A stretch of DNA of 14,434 nucleotides from an uncultured Porphyromonadaceae bacterium (GCA_900548875.1 URMA01000075.1:1-14434); one strand, 5' to 3'; positions 1 to 7,916 are shown, counted from the stretch's first letter. Notes: generated by a model not told the origin, from the sequence alone. Made by a program: numbers and translations.

Positions 1-73
1 TTTCTGGCAAAGATACTATTTTCTTAAATTTCCCCTCAGATTTTTACGTTGACCCGGAATCGCAGAAAAAGCA

Positions 74-120
74 ACTGCGGAATCTATCGGCAAATGCCGG
101 CAGGTTCCGCAGTCGTTTTT
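74..120. terminator. Bidirectional intrinsic terminator beyond nadE
   Basis: A perfect 9-bp stem (ACTGCGGAA at 74-82 with TTCCGCAGT at 105-113) encloses a smaller GGC/GCC hairpin. On the plus strand it is followed by CGTTTTTATTG, and on the minus strand by TGCTTTTTCTG, so it can stop transcription from both sides. It lies about 60 bases beyond the nadE stop codon and should end the minus-strand glycosyltransferase-nadE transcript. Bases 1-73 hold no recognisable gene. Confidence 0.8.
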
Positions 121-174
121 ATTGTTTGTGGCAGTTAAACTCCAATCAGTCTAAAGTCTAATGGCCGAATGTGG

Positions 175-2100
175 TCAAAGCTCTTCGCACTCCTTTAGCC
201 AAAGTTGGCTGGAAGCGTCACTTGGCATTCTCCAGTCGCCGCGTGGAGAGAGGGAGAGTCCCACCTTCGGGCCGTCGGGCAGACAGGAGCGTTTGAATTG
301 CTGGTTGAAAAATCTTCGGAAGAATGTCGTGAGCCAATGCTTGATGACCTCCTTTGTATATATGCCTTTGAAAGCCGTGTTGGCAAGGAAGAATATTTTC
401 TTTGGAGTGTATCCGAATCGTAGGGTATAGTAGAGGAAGAAGTCATGCAGTTCGTATGGGCCGACAAGGTCTTCCGTCTTTTGCTTGATGTTGCCTTTTT
501 CGTCAGCAGGAATCAGTTCCGGGCTGATAGGCGTGTCGATGATGTCGAGCAGGGTTGCTCTCGATGTCTGGTCAATATCATTGGAGTTGGCCACCCAGTT
601 GACAAGATGTTTGACCAGCGTTTTCGGAATGCTTGTGTTTACGCCGTACATTGACATGTGGTCGCCGTTGTAGGTTGCCCAGCCTAAAGCCAGTTCCGAC
701 AGGTCGCCGGTTCCGACTACCAGTCCCCAGGTTTGGTTGGCAATGTCCATCAGTATTTGTGTGCGTTCGCGTGCCTGCGAGTTTTCGTAAGTCACGTCGT
801 GTTGGCTAATGTCGTGGCCGATGTCGCTGAAATGCTGTATGCATGCCGCCTTTATGCTTATTTCCCGGATGGTGATTCCGAGTGATTTCATCAGCTGTAT
901 GGAATTGTTGTAGGTTCTGTCGGTTGTTCCGAATCCCGGCATGGTTACCCCTGTGATTCCGGTCCGTGGTAGTCCCAGCTTGTCGAATGTCCTGACGCAG
1001 ACGAGCAGGGCTAATGTGGAGTCGAGCCCGCCGGATATTCCCACGACAACAGATTTTGCATGGGTGTGAACAAGGCGTTTTGCCAATCCGGCCACTTGGA
1101 TGGAGAAAATGTCCTTGCAGCGATGGTCCATGTCGGCTCCTGCCGCAGGTATGAAGGGATGTGGGTTGACTTTTCTTGTCAGCTCAAACGGCTTGGCGCT
1201 GACGGGGTCGGCTTCAACCGTCTTGCCTGTAGCATTCTCTTTAGCCATGCAGGCGGCAAATGTCGTGTTGACTTTTCGGTCGTTTCTGATGGCGTCGATG
1301 TCAATTTCCGAGAAGACCAGCTGCTCGTCAAAACTGAAGCGTTCGCTTTCGGCCAAAAGCGTGCCGTTTTCGTAAATAAGCCCGTTGCCGGCAAACACGA
1401 GGTCGGTTGTCGATTCCCCAAAGCCGCAGGACGAGAAAACGTAGCCGCAAAGACAGCGTGCGGATTGCTGGGCAATCAGGCTGCGCAGGTAATCGTGCTT
1501 GGCAATGACTTCGTTGTCGGCGGAAAGGTTGAATATGATTTCAGCTCCTGCCAGCGCCGTTTTGCTGCTTGCAGGAATGGCTGCCCACAAGTCCTCGCAG
1601 ATTTCAATGCCGAAAGTCGTTTCCTCTGTCCGAAAGAGCAGTGACGGGCTTACGGGTACGGTCTGGCCGCAAACGGTCAGTTCGCAGTTGTGGTAGTCCG
1701 TTGCACTGGTGAACCATCTTTTTTCGTAGAATTCCTTGTAATTGGGCAGATATGTTTTAGGGACGATGCCTAAAATTTTTCCATGTTGGAACACGACGGC
1801 AGCGTTCAGAATCACTCCGTTGTCGCAGACTGGGAGCCCAACGATGGCGATAATGTCGAGTGAGGCAGTTTGTTGCAGCAGCTTTTGCATGTATGCTTCC
1901 GCTTTTTCCAGTAGCAGTTGCTGAAGGAAAAGGTCGCCGCAGGTATATCCGGTGACGGACAGTTCCGGAAAAGTGATGATGGATACGGCCTTCTTTTCGG
2001 CGGCGCGCATCAAGGCTTCTATTTTTTCAATGTTGTAGCAGCAGTCGGCCACCTGAACAGCCGGAACGGCTGCTGCAACTCTGACAAAATGGTTGTTCAT
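175..2100 (-). CDS. nadE: Glutamine-dependent NAD(+) synthetase
   Basis: Cytoplasmic enzyme of the last step of NAD synthesis: it amidates deamido-NAD using ATP and ammonia released from glutamine. Two domains are visible in the 641 residues. Residues 1-275 are a carbon-nitrogen hydrolase (glutaminase) domain with the expected triad: Glu46 (FPELSVTG), Lys115 (VPKTYLPN) and Cys168 (GIEICEDLW). Residues about 325-641 are the synthetase domain with the ATP-pyrophosphatase loop SGGLDST at 356-362 and the typical end PRGDWRMPSDAS. The length matches the two-domain form, so the protein appears complete. The ATG at 2100 lies 8 bases after the glycosyltransferase stop codon, so the two are probably co-transcribed; no metabolic link between them is obvious. 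No promoter box was found directly upstream. Confidence 0.97.
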   Translation of the reverse strand: MNNHFVRVAAAVPAVQVADCCYNIEKIEALMRAAEKKAVSIITFPELSVTGYTCGDLFLQQLLLEKAEAYMQKLLQQTASLDIIAIVGLPVCDNGVILNAAVVFQHGKILGIVPKTYLPNYKEFYEKRWFTSATDYHNCELTVCGQTVPVSPSLLFRTEETTFGIEICEDLWAAIPASSKTALAGAEIIFNLSADNEVIAKHDYLRSLIAQQSARCLCGYVFSSCGFGESTTDLVFAGNGLIYENGTLLAESERFSFDEQLVFSEIDIDAIRNDRKVNTTFAACMAKENATGKTVEADPVSAKPFELTRKVNPHPFIPAAGADMDHRCKDIFSIQVAGLAKRLVHTHAKSVVVGISGGLDSTLALLVCVRTFDKLGLPRTGITGVTMPGFGTTDRTYNNSIQLMKSLGITIREISIKAACIQHFSDIGHDISQHDVTYENSQARERTQILMDIANQTWGLVVGTGDLSELALGWATYNGDHMSMYGVNTSIPKTLVKHLVNWVANSNDIDQTSRATLLDIIDTPISPELIPADEKGNIKQKTEDLVGPYELHDFFLYYTLRFGYTPKKIFFLANTAFKGIYTKEVIKHWLTTFFRRFFNQQFKRSCLPDGPKVGLSLSPRGDWRMPSDASSQLWLKECEEL

Positions 2101-2108
2101 ATAACGAT

Positions 2109-3077
2109 TTATTTGCAGATATTTTCTTCGCCGTCAACAATGCTTTTTTCCACAAAAAAGCGTGGACGGTCTTTCGTTTCGATATATATTTTCCCGACAT
2201 ATTCGCCGATGATGCCCAATGCAATGAGCACCAGCGAACCGATGAACCAGAGCGAAAGCATCAGAGATGTCCAGCCTGGCCATGCTCTCCCTGCAAAATA
2301 GGCGCACAAGGCGTAGAGCGATACGCTGATAGTGGCAATCAGCATGATGATGCCGACGGAGAAAATCAGGCGGATTGGACGGATGGAAAAAGAGGTGATG
2401 CCGTCGATGGCGAAACTGACCATCTTTTTCAGCGGATATTTTGATTCTCCTGCCGTGCGGGCGTGTCGGTTGTAGTAGACCGTATCGGACTTGAAGCCGA
2501 TCAGGGGAACTATTCCGCGGATGAACAGGTTGCGTTCGCGATATTCAAGCAGTTTGCACACGGCACGCTTGCTCATCAGCCGGTAGTCGGCATGGTTGAA
2601 CACGGTTTTGGCCCCGAGTGCCGACATTGTACGGTAGAAAAAGAGTGCGGAGTTCTTTTTAAAGAACGTGTCGGTTTCCCTGGATTGACGTACTCCATAT
2701 ACGATGTCTGTACCGTTGATGAATTTCAGAACCATGTCCCGAATGACGTTTGTGTCGTCCTGCAGGTCGGCATCAATGGAGATGAGGGCGTCGCAGTAGG
2801 GGTTGGCTACGGTCAGACCTGCCATCAGTGCATTTTGGTGGCCGACGTTTCCCGATAATTTTATTCCATTTACGACCGGAAACGATTTGGAACTTGTTTC
2901 AATGATTGTCCACGTTGCGTCGCGGCTGCCGTCATCTACGAAAAACAGTTTGCTCTTGGGCGAAATCAGTTCTTCTGCAACCAGTGACTGCAGAACGTCG
3001 GAAAGTTGTTGGATAGTGCTATGGAGAACTTCCTGTTCGTTGTAGCACGGAATAACTAAGCCTAATATAGGTTGCAT
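2109..3077 (-). CDS. Family 2 glycosyltransferase, GtrB/DPM1-like, membrane-anchored
   Basis: A 322-residue polyprenyl-phosphate sugar transferase type. The family moves a sugar from a nucleotide donor to a lipid phosphate at the inner face of the cytoplasmic membrane, supplying glycan modification. The GT-A domain (about 1-225) shows LVIPCYNEQEV at 7-17, VDDGSRDAT at 47-55 and the metal-binding stretch IDADLQDD at 101-108. Two transmembrane helices follow (about 235-262 and 271-296), as in GtrB. I chose the ATG at 3077. A longer reading starts with TTG at 3101, but that codon overlaps the TAAATTTG promoter box at 3106-3099, so it is unlikely to be translated. First gene of a two-gene operon with nadE. 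The sugar and acceptor cannot be told from sequence. Confidence 0.9.
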   Translation of the reverse strand: MQPILGLVIPCYNEQEVLHSTIQQLSDVLQSLVAEELISPKSKLFFVDDGSRDATWTIIETSSKSFPVVNGIKLSGNVGHQNALMAGLTVANPYCDALISIDADLQDDTNVIRDMVLKFINGTDIVYGVRQSRETDTFFKKNSALFFYRTMSALGAKTVFNHADYRLMSKRAVCKLLEYRERNLFIRGIVPLIGFKSDTVYYNRHARTAGESKYPLKKMVSFAIDGITSFSIRPIRLIFSVGIIMLIATISVSLYALCAYFAGRAWPGWTSLMLSLWFIGSLVLIALGIIGEYVGKIYIETKDRPRFFVEKSIVDGEENICK

Positions 3078-3098
3078 TTTTATGATTTTTCTTTCGGA

Positions 3099-3106
3099 CA
3101 AATTTA
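3099..3106 (-). promoter_or_regulatory. Bacteroidota -7 box for the glycosyltransferase-nadE operon
   Basis: TAAATTTG on the minus strand fits the Bacteroides -7 consensus TAnnTTTG exactly and lies 21 bases upstream of the ATG at 3077. No clear -33 TTG was found at the usual distance, so this rests on the -7 box and its position. Confidence 0.55.
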
Positions 3107-3194
3107 CAAAAAAAGTGGAAAGTACAGGGCTGCGACAGCTTTTATTTTAACTTTTAGGGTTGTTTGTCGTTTAAAATACCGAATGGCTGTGTTT

Positions 3195-3236
3195 TTTTAC
3201 AAAAAGAAAAAGAGGCAGCCTCCTGCGGCTACCTCT
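3195..3236 (-). terminator. Intrinsic terminator of the Crp/Fnr-type gene
   Basis: On the minus strand AGAGGTAGCC (3236-3227) pairs with GGCTGCCTCT (3220-3211), one G-U pair, with a 6-base loop. TTTTCTTTTTG follows directly. It starts 18 bases after the stop codon of the regulator gene. The remaining bases between this and the glycosyltransferase promoter hold no recognisable feature. Confidence 0.85.
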
Positions 3237-3254
3237 GAAAGCGGATAAATCAAA

Positions 3255-3938
3255 CTAATTTTCAAAAGTCAGAATGTCGGCCAGACGTTCTCTGTCTTTC
3301 ACGAGAATTTCTGTCGATGTGAAATCGATGATACCCTCGTTTTGGAGTTCCGTCAAGGTGTTGATGAACGACGACCTTTGCACGCCCAGCATGGTGTACA
3401 TGTCCTTCTGCTTGCAGTTGATGACAATATTGGTGGCATCTTTGTGTGTCAGCGATATTATCCAAAATGCAAAGCGTTCGGCAATGCTTCCCGAGGTGAG
3501 GGAGAGCACGGCTTCCATCGGCGTCTGTGAATTCCGTGACAGGTAATTCAGCATGTTGAAAAGAAAAACGGTGTCGGTTTTCAATATTTTCAAATAGTCG
3601 GCTTTTTCAATCTGCATGATTCCGGCTGACGGTGATGCTGTGACGTTGTAAGGATATGCGGTAGTTCGTCCGAACAGGTATTCAGCACCGAGAACATTTG
3701 GGGCGGACAGAGTTTCATAAATGCGGATACGCTTGTTGTTGTTCGTCAGTTCCAGCTTTACACTGCCGGAAATGAGGAACTTCAACTGTTTGCAGCTGTC
3801 GCCCTTCTCAATCAATTGCTCATTGTCGAGATATTTCAAGAAGTGGAATTTGATTTTCTCAATCAATTCAGATATCCTTGCATGGCTTACACCTTGAAAT
3901 AGTGGCAATCCCATCAAAAGTTCATACATACTGTTCAT
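3255..3938 (-). CDS. Crp/Fnr family transcriptional regulator
   Basis: A 227-residue cytoplasmic regulator. Residues about 10-130 look like the cyclic-nucleotide-binding beta-barrel fold (GDSCKQLKFLISGSVKLEL at 46-64), and residues about 145-225 are a winged helix with the likely recognition region KQKDMYTMLGVQRSSFINTL at 176-195. Only two cysteines are present (49 and 175), so there is no N-terminal Fe-S cluster of the Fnr type. The canonical cAMP-binding Arg-Ser segment of E. coli Crp is not evident either, so the effector is unknown. The gene is monocistronic: its own promoter box is at 3975-3968 and a terminator follows it. A second start, Met4, is possible; I kept the first ATG. Its target genes cannot be inferred. 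Confidence 0.88.
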   Translation of the reverse strand: MNSMYELLMGLPLFQGVSHARISELIEKIKFHFLKYLDNEQLIEKGDSCKQLKFLISGSVKLELTNNNKRIRIYETLSAPNVLGAEYLFGRTTAYPYNVTASPSAGIMQIEKADYLKILKTDTVFLFNMLNYLSRNSQTPMEAVLSLTSGSIAERFAFWIISLTHKDATNIVINCKQKDMYTMLGVQRSSFINTLTELQNEGIIDFTSTEILVKDRERLADILTFEN

Positions 3939-3967
3939 CGTTGCGTAGTATTTTTGTTAGAATAATG

Positions 3968-3975
3968 CAAAGATA
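3968..3975 (-). promoter_or_regulatory. Bacteroidota -7 box for the Crp/Fnr-type gene
   Basis: TATCTTTG on the minus strand fits TAnnTTTG and lies 29 bases upstream of the ATG at 3938. No convincing -33 element was seen. Confidence 0.55.
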
Positions 3976-4050
3976 TTGCAATTTTTTAAATTAACTTAAT
4001 TCGAGGAAGTGAAAACAAGTTGTAAAATCCCCGAAGTTAGTTAATAATGA

Positions 4051-4875
4051 TTAAGGCCTGACCGTCAGGCGGATTGTTTCCAAATCGTCGGGGACATAGA
4101 CATTTCCTGAAAAAACGGATTTGCCTTCAGCCGTATAGTGGCTTTTGCGGTTGGGCAAGTCGGAATCTTCCGTATGGTAGAGTACAAGATTCTTGACATG
4201 AAGTTCTTCTGCAATTTTTCCTGCATCCAGTGCCGTGCTGTGGTTCTTTTCGTAGGGTTTGAAGGTGTCGCGGTCGGCATAAAGGCAAAATGCTTCGGCA
4301 AGCAACCAGTCGGCATTTTCGACATATTGTCGGTTACGGCTGTTGTAAGGCTCGTCGCCCAGACATACGAGCGACTGTCCGTCGGGCAGAACGGCCTTGA
4401 ATCCAAACTGCTTTTTCTTGGTGGAATGAATGTCGAAGAAGGTAAAGGTATAGTTCGACGCCTTGAGTGTGGTGCCGTCGGAAACGGTGGTTATGATAAT
4501 ATGGTTGCCGATTTCGTCCATGAGCTTTTTCTTTAGTGTGAGTCGGCAGAATGTCATGAGCATGTCGGCCACTTCGTCGTGGCAGAAGATGGCAAACGGT
4601 TCGGTGCGTTTTCCGGCGGACGTGAGCATGGCCATTTTGCGGATTACCCAAAGCGCTCCCAATATGTGGTCGGTATGACCGTGGGTGATGAACATGCTGT
4701 CGAGCTGCTCAAAGGAGATTCCTGCCTTTTCCATTTGGGAAAGGATTCCGTTGCCTCCGCCGGCATCCACCAGGAAATGGCGGTTGTTGCAGGAAATTGT
4801 AAAACAGGTGTTGTAGCATTTGGTTACCATGGCGTTGCCGGTACCGAGAAATGTGATAGATATTTGGTCAGTCAT
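4051..4875 (-). CDS. Metallo-beta-lactamase-fold hydrolase, RNase Z-like
   Basis: A 274-residue soluble hydrolase with the full metal-binding signature: THGHTDH at 64-70 (His65, His67, Asp69, His70), His150 in DIHST, Asp174 in CLGDEP and a late His234 in LVLYHTEDSD. This order matches the RNase Z/ElaC branch of the fold (tRNA 3'-end nucleases and related phosphodiesterases). It is somewhat shorter than a standard RNase Z and the tRNA-gripping exosite arm is not obvious, so it may be a related hydrolase rather than the tRNA nuclease. The NHST motif at 211-214 is another likely conserved site. Monocistronic, with a promoter box at 4899-4892. A 7-bp palindrome at 4056-4070 sits over the last codons, without a strong T-run. 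Confidence 0.85.
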   Translation of the reverse strand: MTDQISITFLGTGNAMVTKCYNTCFTISCNNRHFLVDAGGGNGILSQMEKAGISFEQLDSMFITHGHTDHILGALWVIRKMAMLTSAGKRTEPFAIFCHDEVADMLMTFCRLTLKKKLMDEIGNHIIITTVSDGTTLKASNYTFTFFDIHSTKKKQFGFKAVLPDGQSLVCLGDEPYNSRNRQYVENADWLLAEAFCLYADRDTFKPYEKNHSTALDAGKIAEELHVKNLVLYHTEDSDLPNRKSHYTAEGKSVFSGNVYVPDDLETIRLTVRP

Positions 4876-4891
4876 TTGAGTCTTTTATTTG

Positions 4892-4899
4892 CAAAATTA
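4892..4899 (-). promoter_or_regulatory. Bacteroidota -7 box for the MBL-fold hydrolase
   Basis: TAATTTTG on the minus strand matches TAnnTTTG, 16 bases upstream of the ATG at 4875, giving a very short leader. No -33 TTG is evident. Confidence 0.5.
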
Positions 4900-5028
4900 A
4901 GGAGGATAGACGGGCGGATGAATTGTTTTAAAGTCTTTTAACAAGGTGGCGTTTAAACCTTTTGGCTGTTTAATAGTTTAAATGATAGAGACTTTTGAGC
5001 AATTCTCTATAGGGTTAAATGTAAAATT
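4900..5028. other. Gene-free spacer upstream of the B12 locus
   Basis: This AT-rich stretch separates the leftward hydrolase promoter from the rightward signals. It contains no plausible reading frame. One modest hairpin is visible: ATAGAGA (4985-4991) against TCTCTAT (5004-5010), a 7-bp stem with a 12-base loop and no T-run. Its role is unknown. Confidence 0.5.
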
Positions 5029-5191
5029 TAGTTTTGTAATGGTGAGTGGTTTTGGGCAGAATTGCTGTCAGTAATTTCTGCCCGAGCGTACCACTTCAAT
5101 GAGAGACACGGAGTCGTTTAAGAAATTGGTTATAAGTTTTGTTTATGTTCGGCATTGCTTTTATCTTTTAAGGTGAAGGGTGCCGTTTTTT
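5029..5191 (+). ncRNA. Candidate small RNA with own promoter and terminator
   Basis: Three signals line up. TAGTTTTG at 5029-5036 fits the -7 consensus. A large hairpin follows: inner stem GGGCAGAA (5054-5061) with TTCTGCCC (5076-5083), outer stem AGTGGT (5045-5050) with ACCACT (5090-5095). A terminator-like end comes last: CGGCATT (5150-5156) with GGTGCCG (5179-5185), two G-U pairs, then six T. The predicted transcript would be about 145 nt, and no reading frame of note lies in it. It ends before the btuB promoter at 5204. There is no -33 TTG at the usual distance and I recognise no known RNA family, so this is inference. Confidence 0.35.
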
Positions 5192-5203
5192 ATTGTGGTA
5201 TGG

Positions 5204-5233
5204 TTGGAGGATGACTAAAATTGTGTAATTTTG
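5204..5233 (+). promoter_or_regulatory. Bacteroidota -33/-7 promoter of the btuB transcript
   Basis: TTG at 5204-5206, a 19-base spacer and TAATTTTG at 5226-5233 form a near-ideal Bacteroides-type promoter. The expected start site (about 5239) falls on the first base of the riboswitch P1 helix, which supports both calls. Confidence 0.8.
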
Positions 5234-5238
5234 CAGGG

Positions 5239-5432
5239 CTCTCGATAGAGACGATAGAATTGCGTCGGGAATCAGGTGGAAATCCTGAACAGTACTCGCT
5301 GCCGTAACTCCGATAAAACTATATGCAGTCACTGGCGTACAGACTGGGAAGGCTGTGTAACAACAAATAGGGAGAAGTCGGAATACCGTTTGAGGGCTTG
5401 TAATTGTAGAATCAATGTTCGCGAGGAGCGCG
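5239..5432 (+). promoter_or_regulatory. Cobalamin riboswitch 1 (upstream of btuB)
   Basis: The core reads GGGAATCAGGTGGAAATCC at about 5267, then CGCTGCCGTAACTCC. A B12 box, AGTCGGAATACCG, is at 5376-5388. P1 can form between 5239-5245 and 5390-5396 with wobble pairs. A downstream hairpin (CGCG at 5420-5423 and 5429-5432) shows loop AGGAG, whose GGAG (5425-5428) complements CTCC in loop L5 (5308-5311): the known L5-L13 kissing contact. Binding of adenosylcobalamin or a related corrinoid should fold this and hide the start region. No terminator follows, so control of translation is more likely. The B12 box departs from the two other copies. Confidence 0.9.
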
Positions 5433-5462
5433 TGCGTCAGGTGCGTTTTCGGACAAAATGAC

Positions 5463-7505
5463 ATGAAGATGAAAAAAACAATTCCTATTTTTGGTATTTT
5501 TGTGCTGGTGGGTTCTTTCCTGAATGTCTTTTCGCAACAGGGAATTGACTACAGCAAAGTTGACGACGAATTTCTTGATTCTGTTTTCTCTATTGCGGAA
5601 GTGAACGTCGTAGAGGTGAAAAATCGTCAGATTATAAAGGCACAGACTCTTGAAGGTGTTGATTTGGAACGGCTTAACAGCCAGTCGGTGGCGGATGCGC
5701 TACGCTATTTTTCCGGTGTTCAGATAAAGGATTACGGTGGTATCGGCGGTATTAAAACCGTGAATATCCGTAGTATGGGAACCAATCATTTGGGCGTGTT
5801 CTATAATGGCATCCAACTGGGAAACGCCCAGAACGGTCAGGTGGACCTGGGACGTTATTCGCTGGACAATATCGAGTCGATTTCATTGTATAACGGACAG
5901 AAAAGCGAGATATTTCAGAGCGCAAAGGATTTTGGATCTTCGAGTTCCATTTATATTACGACAAAGAGGCCCCATTTTCGTGCCGGTGAAAAATTTCATG
6001 TGACGGCGCAGTTCAAGACCGGCAGTTTCGGACTGGTCAATCCTTCGTTGCTTTGGGAGCAGAAACTGGCCGACAATGTGCATTTGTCGGTCAACGCTGA
6101 GCTGACGAAGGCTAACGGGCGCTACAAGTTCTGCTATCGCCGTTTGCAGACCAACGGAGAAGTCGCCTACGACACGACTGCCATTCGTGAAAACGGAGAT
6201 GTGCAGGCTGTCAGAGGGGAAGCGGCGCTCTATGGCTATATACCGGAAGGAAAATGGAGCGTAAATACCTATTTCTATGATTCGGAAAGAGGAATTCCCG
6301 GAGCTATTGTCAATAACGTGTTTCGTCACGGTGAACGACAGTGGGACACGAATGCTTTCGGACAAGGTTCGTTTGAAAAACAGTTGAGTGATTTCTATAA
6401 ATTCAGAATAAACGGAAAATTTGCATGGGATTTTACGCATTATCTGCGCGATGATGAGAAGGAGCTCTATATCAACAACAAATATTATCAAAAGGAAGTC
6501 TATCTGTCGTGGGCCAATCTGTTCTCGCTGACCGACTGGTGGAAGCTGTCGCTGTCGGGCGACGGACAGGTGAACTGGATGGATGCGGATTTGGTGGATT
6601 TTGCCTATCCGTTAAGGTTTACGGAACTGGTGTCGGTGGCGACATCTTTTGAAATAAATAGGTTCAGCGCCCAGGCCAGTTTGTTAGGTACTTTCATTCA
6701 GGACCGCATCCGTGCGGAAAAACTGTCGGAACGTTCCTCTTCTCGGCACGAACTGTCGTCGGCGGTATTTTTGAGCTATAAGCCGATGGAAAAGGAATCG
6801 TTTTTTCTGAACGGTTTCTTTAAGAAGATATTCCGTATGCCTACATTCAATGATTTGTATTATACGGAAATAGGCAATGCGAAACTGAAGCCGGAATACA
6901 CCTATCAGTATGATTTGGGCTTTACCTACTATAAGGAATTTAAGCATCCGTTCTGGCGTTATATAAATTTCCGTGGCGACGGTTATTTTAACAAGGTAAC
7001 AAACAAAATCGTTGCCTATCCGACCGGCCAGCAGTTCCGTTGGACGATGCTGAATTTGGGAGTGGTGAAGATTGTCGGTGCAGAGGTGTCGGCTGATTTG
7101 GGATTCAAGATTTGTCCTGTTGACATGAAACTCTATTTGCAGTACACCTATCAGAAAGCCCGGGATTTTACGGATCCGGCAGATGCTTACTACGGTGACC
7201 AGATTCCCTACATTCCCTGGCATAGCGGTTCGGTGAGCTATAATGCAAACTATAAGGGCTGGGATTTCAATTACAGCTTTATCTATACCGGTGAGCGCTA
7301 TAATCAGCAGGAAAATGTTCCGGAAAATTATGAGCAGCCATGGTATACGCACGACTTGTCGCTGTCGAAAGAGTTTCCGATAAAGAAATTCAGAATTAAG
7401 ATTACAGGGGAGGTCAACAATGTGTTCAATCAGTACTATGATGTGATTCACAACTTTCCTATGCCGGGAAGAAACTACAAGCTTGTCTTGAAATTTATGC
7501 TCTAA
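5463..7505 (+). CDS. btuB: TonB-dependent outer membrane corrinoid receptor (BtuB-type)
   Basis: A 680-residue outer membrane receptor that should import cobalamin into the periplasm using TonB energy. A signal peptide covers about residues 1-24 (cut near FS|QQ). A TonB-box-like segment IAEVNVVEV follows (44-52), then a plug domain (about 60-168; NSQSVADALRYFSGVQIKDY, VNIRSMG, VFYNGIQL) and a 22-strand-type barrel to the end (NNVFNQYYD, final residues KFML). It lacks the N-terminal carboxypeptidase-like extension of SusC proteins, as expected for BtuB. The substrate is assigned from the cobalamin riboswitch just upstream and the btuG-like neighbour. I chose the ATG at 5463. The frame opens earlier at 5415, but that lies inside the riboswitch P13 helix. 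A close second ATG is at 5469. Confidence 0.93.
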   Translation: MKMKKTIPIFGIFVLVGSFLNVFSQQGIDYSKVDDEFLDSVFSIAEVNVVEVKNRQIIKAQTLEGVDLERLNSQSVADALRYFSGVQIKDYGGIGGIKTVNIRSMGTNHLGVFYNGIQLGNAQNGQVDLGRYSLDNIESISLYNGQKSEIFQSAKDFGSSSSIYITTKRPHFRAGEKFHVTAQFKTGSFGLVNPSLLWEQKLADNVHLSVNAELTKANGRYKFCYRRLQTNGEVAYDTTAIRENGDVQAVRGEAALYGYIPEGKWSVNTYFYDSERGIPGAIVNNVFRHGERQWDTNAFGQGSFEKQLSDFYKFRINGKFAWDFTHYLRDDEKELYINNKYYQKEVYLSWANLFSLTDWWKLSLSGDGQVNWMDADLVDFAYPLRFTELVSVATSFEINRFSAQASLLGTFIQDRIRAEKLSERSSSRHELSSAVFLSYKPMEKESFFLNGFFKKIFRMPTFNDLYYTEIGNAKLKPEYTYQYDLGFTYYKEFKHPFWRYINFRGDGYFNKVTNKIVAYPTGQQFRWTMLNLGVVKIVGAEVSADLGFKICPVDMKLYLQYTYQKARDFTDPADAYYGDQIPYIPWHSGSVSYNANYKGWDFNYSFIYTGERYNQQENVPENYEQPWYTHDLSLSKEFPIKKFRIKITGEVNNVFNQYYDVIHNFPMPGRNYKLVLKFML

Positions 7506-7521
7506 AAATTGTTTAAACGTG

Positions 7522-7550
7522 TTGGGTATATGAAATTTTTTATACCTTTG
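7522..7550 (+). promoter_or_regulatory. Bacteroidota -33/-7 promoter of the btuG transcript
   Basis: TTG at 7522-7524, an 18-base spacer and TACCTTTG at 7543-7550 fit the Bacteroides promoter pattern. It starts about 17 bases after the btuB stop codon, so btuG can be transcribed on its own. An inverted repeat GGTATA (7525-7530) and TATACC (7541-7546) overlaps the spacer and -7 box and might be an operator, or chance in AT-rich DNA. Confidence 0.7.
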
Positions 7551-7649
7551 CAACAGTGAAGGACAGATTTGCTTTTTCAGTTCATCGAATGTCGGAAATG
7601 TGAACGGCGTGTCTGTAATTCATTGAATTATATTAATGTAAATGTGTTT

Positions 7650-7834
7650 TATTGGTGCCTTAACGGGCTCAAATGTGAATCGGGTGAAAATCCCGGACAG
7701 TCCCGCTGCTGTAACTCCAACAAAAGGTGTCGAGAATATGTCACTGAAGAAATTCGGGAAGACCTCGATAAACGCCGGAGAAGTCAGAAGACCAGCCAGT
7801 AGAATTTAAGTTCGAAAGCTTACGAGGAATAAGC
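7650..7834 (+). promoter_or_regulatory. Cobalamin riboswitch 2 (upstream of btuG)
   Basis: The core has ATCGGGTGAAAATCCCGGACAG, CCGCTGCTGTAACTCC and a canonical B12 box AGTCAGAAGACCAGCC at 7782-7797. P1 pairs 7650-7656 with 7795-7801 (two wobble pairs). The likely P13 hairpin is GCTTA (7818-7822) with TAAGC (7830-7834) and loop CGAGGAA, which can pair only about three bases with L5 ACTCC (7714-7718). About 80 bases then lead to the btuG start with no terminator, so translational control is likely. Confidence 0.95.
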
Positions 7835-7916
7835 CGGGCTAATTGTTGTATTTCGATTAACCTTTGTGGTTTTAAACTCCTTTGTGCAGGCTTTCGATAA
7901 AAATAAAAAGAAAGTT

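Noticed and set aside
1060..1644. Open frame of 194 codons on the plus strand
   Set aside because: It is antisense to the middle of nadE, whose motifs are complete, and the translation shows no family features.
4056..4070. Terminator of the MBL-fold hydrolase gene
   Set aside because: The 7-bp palindrome overlaps the last codons and is followed only by a broken T-rich stretch on the minus strand.
5054..5083. Terminator reading of the GGGCAGAA hairpin
   Set aside because: The stem is perfect but no T-run follows on either strand, so it was treated as part of a possible RNA instead.
6684..7553. Long open frame of 289 codons on the minus strand
   Set aside because: It lies opposite the btuB barrel, has an unnatural composition rich in Ile and Arg with no domain, and is a shadow of btuB.
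7569..7802. Open frame of 77 codons on the plus strand
   Set aside because: It coincides with riboswitch 2 and its leader. The sequence is explained by the aptamer, and the peptide resembles nothing.
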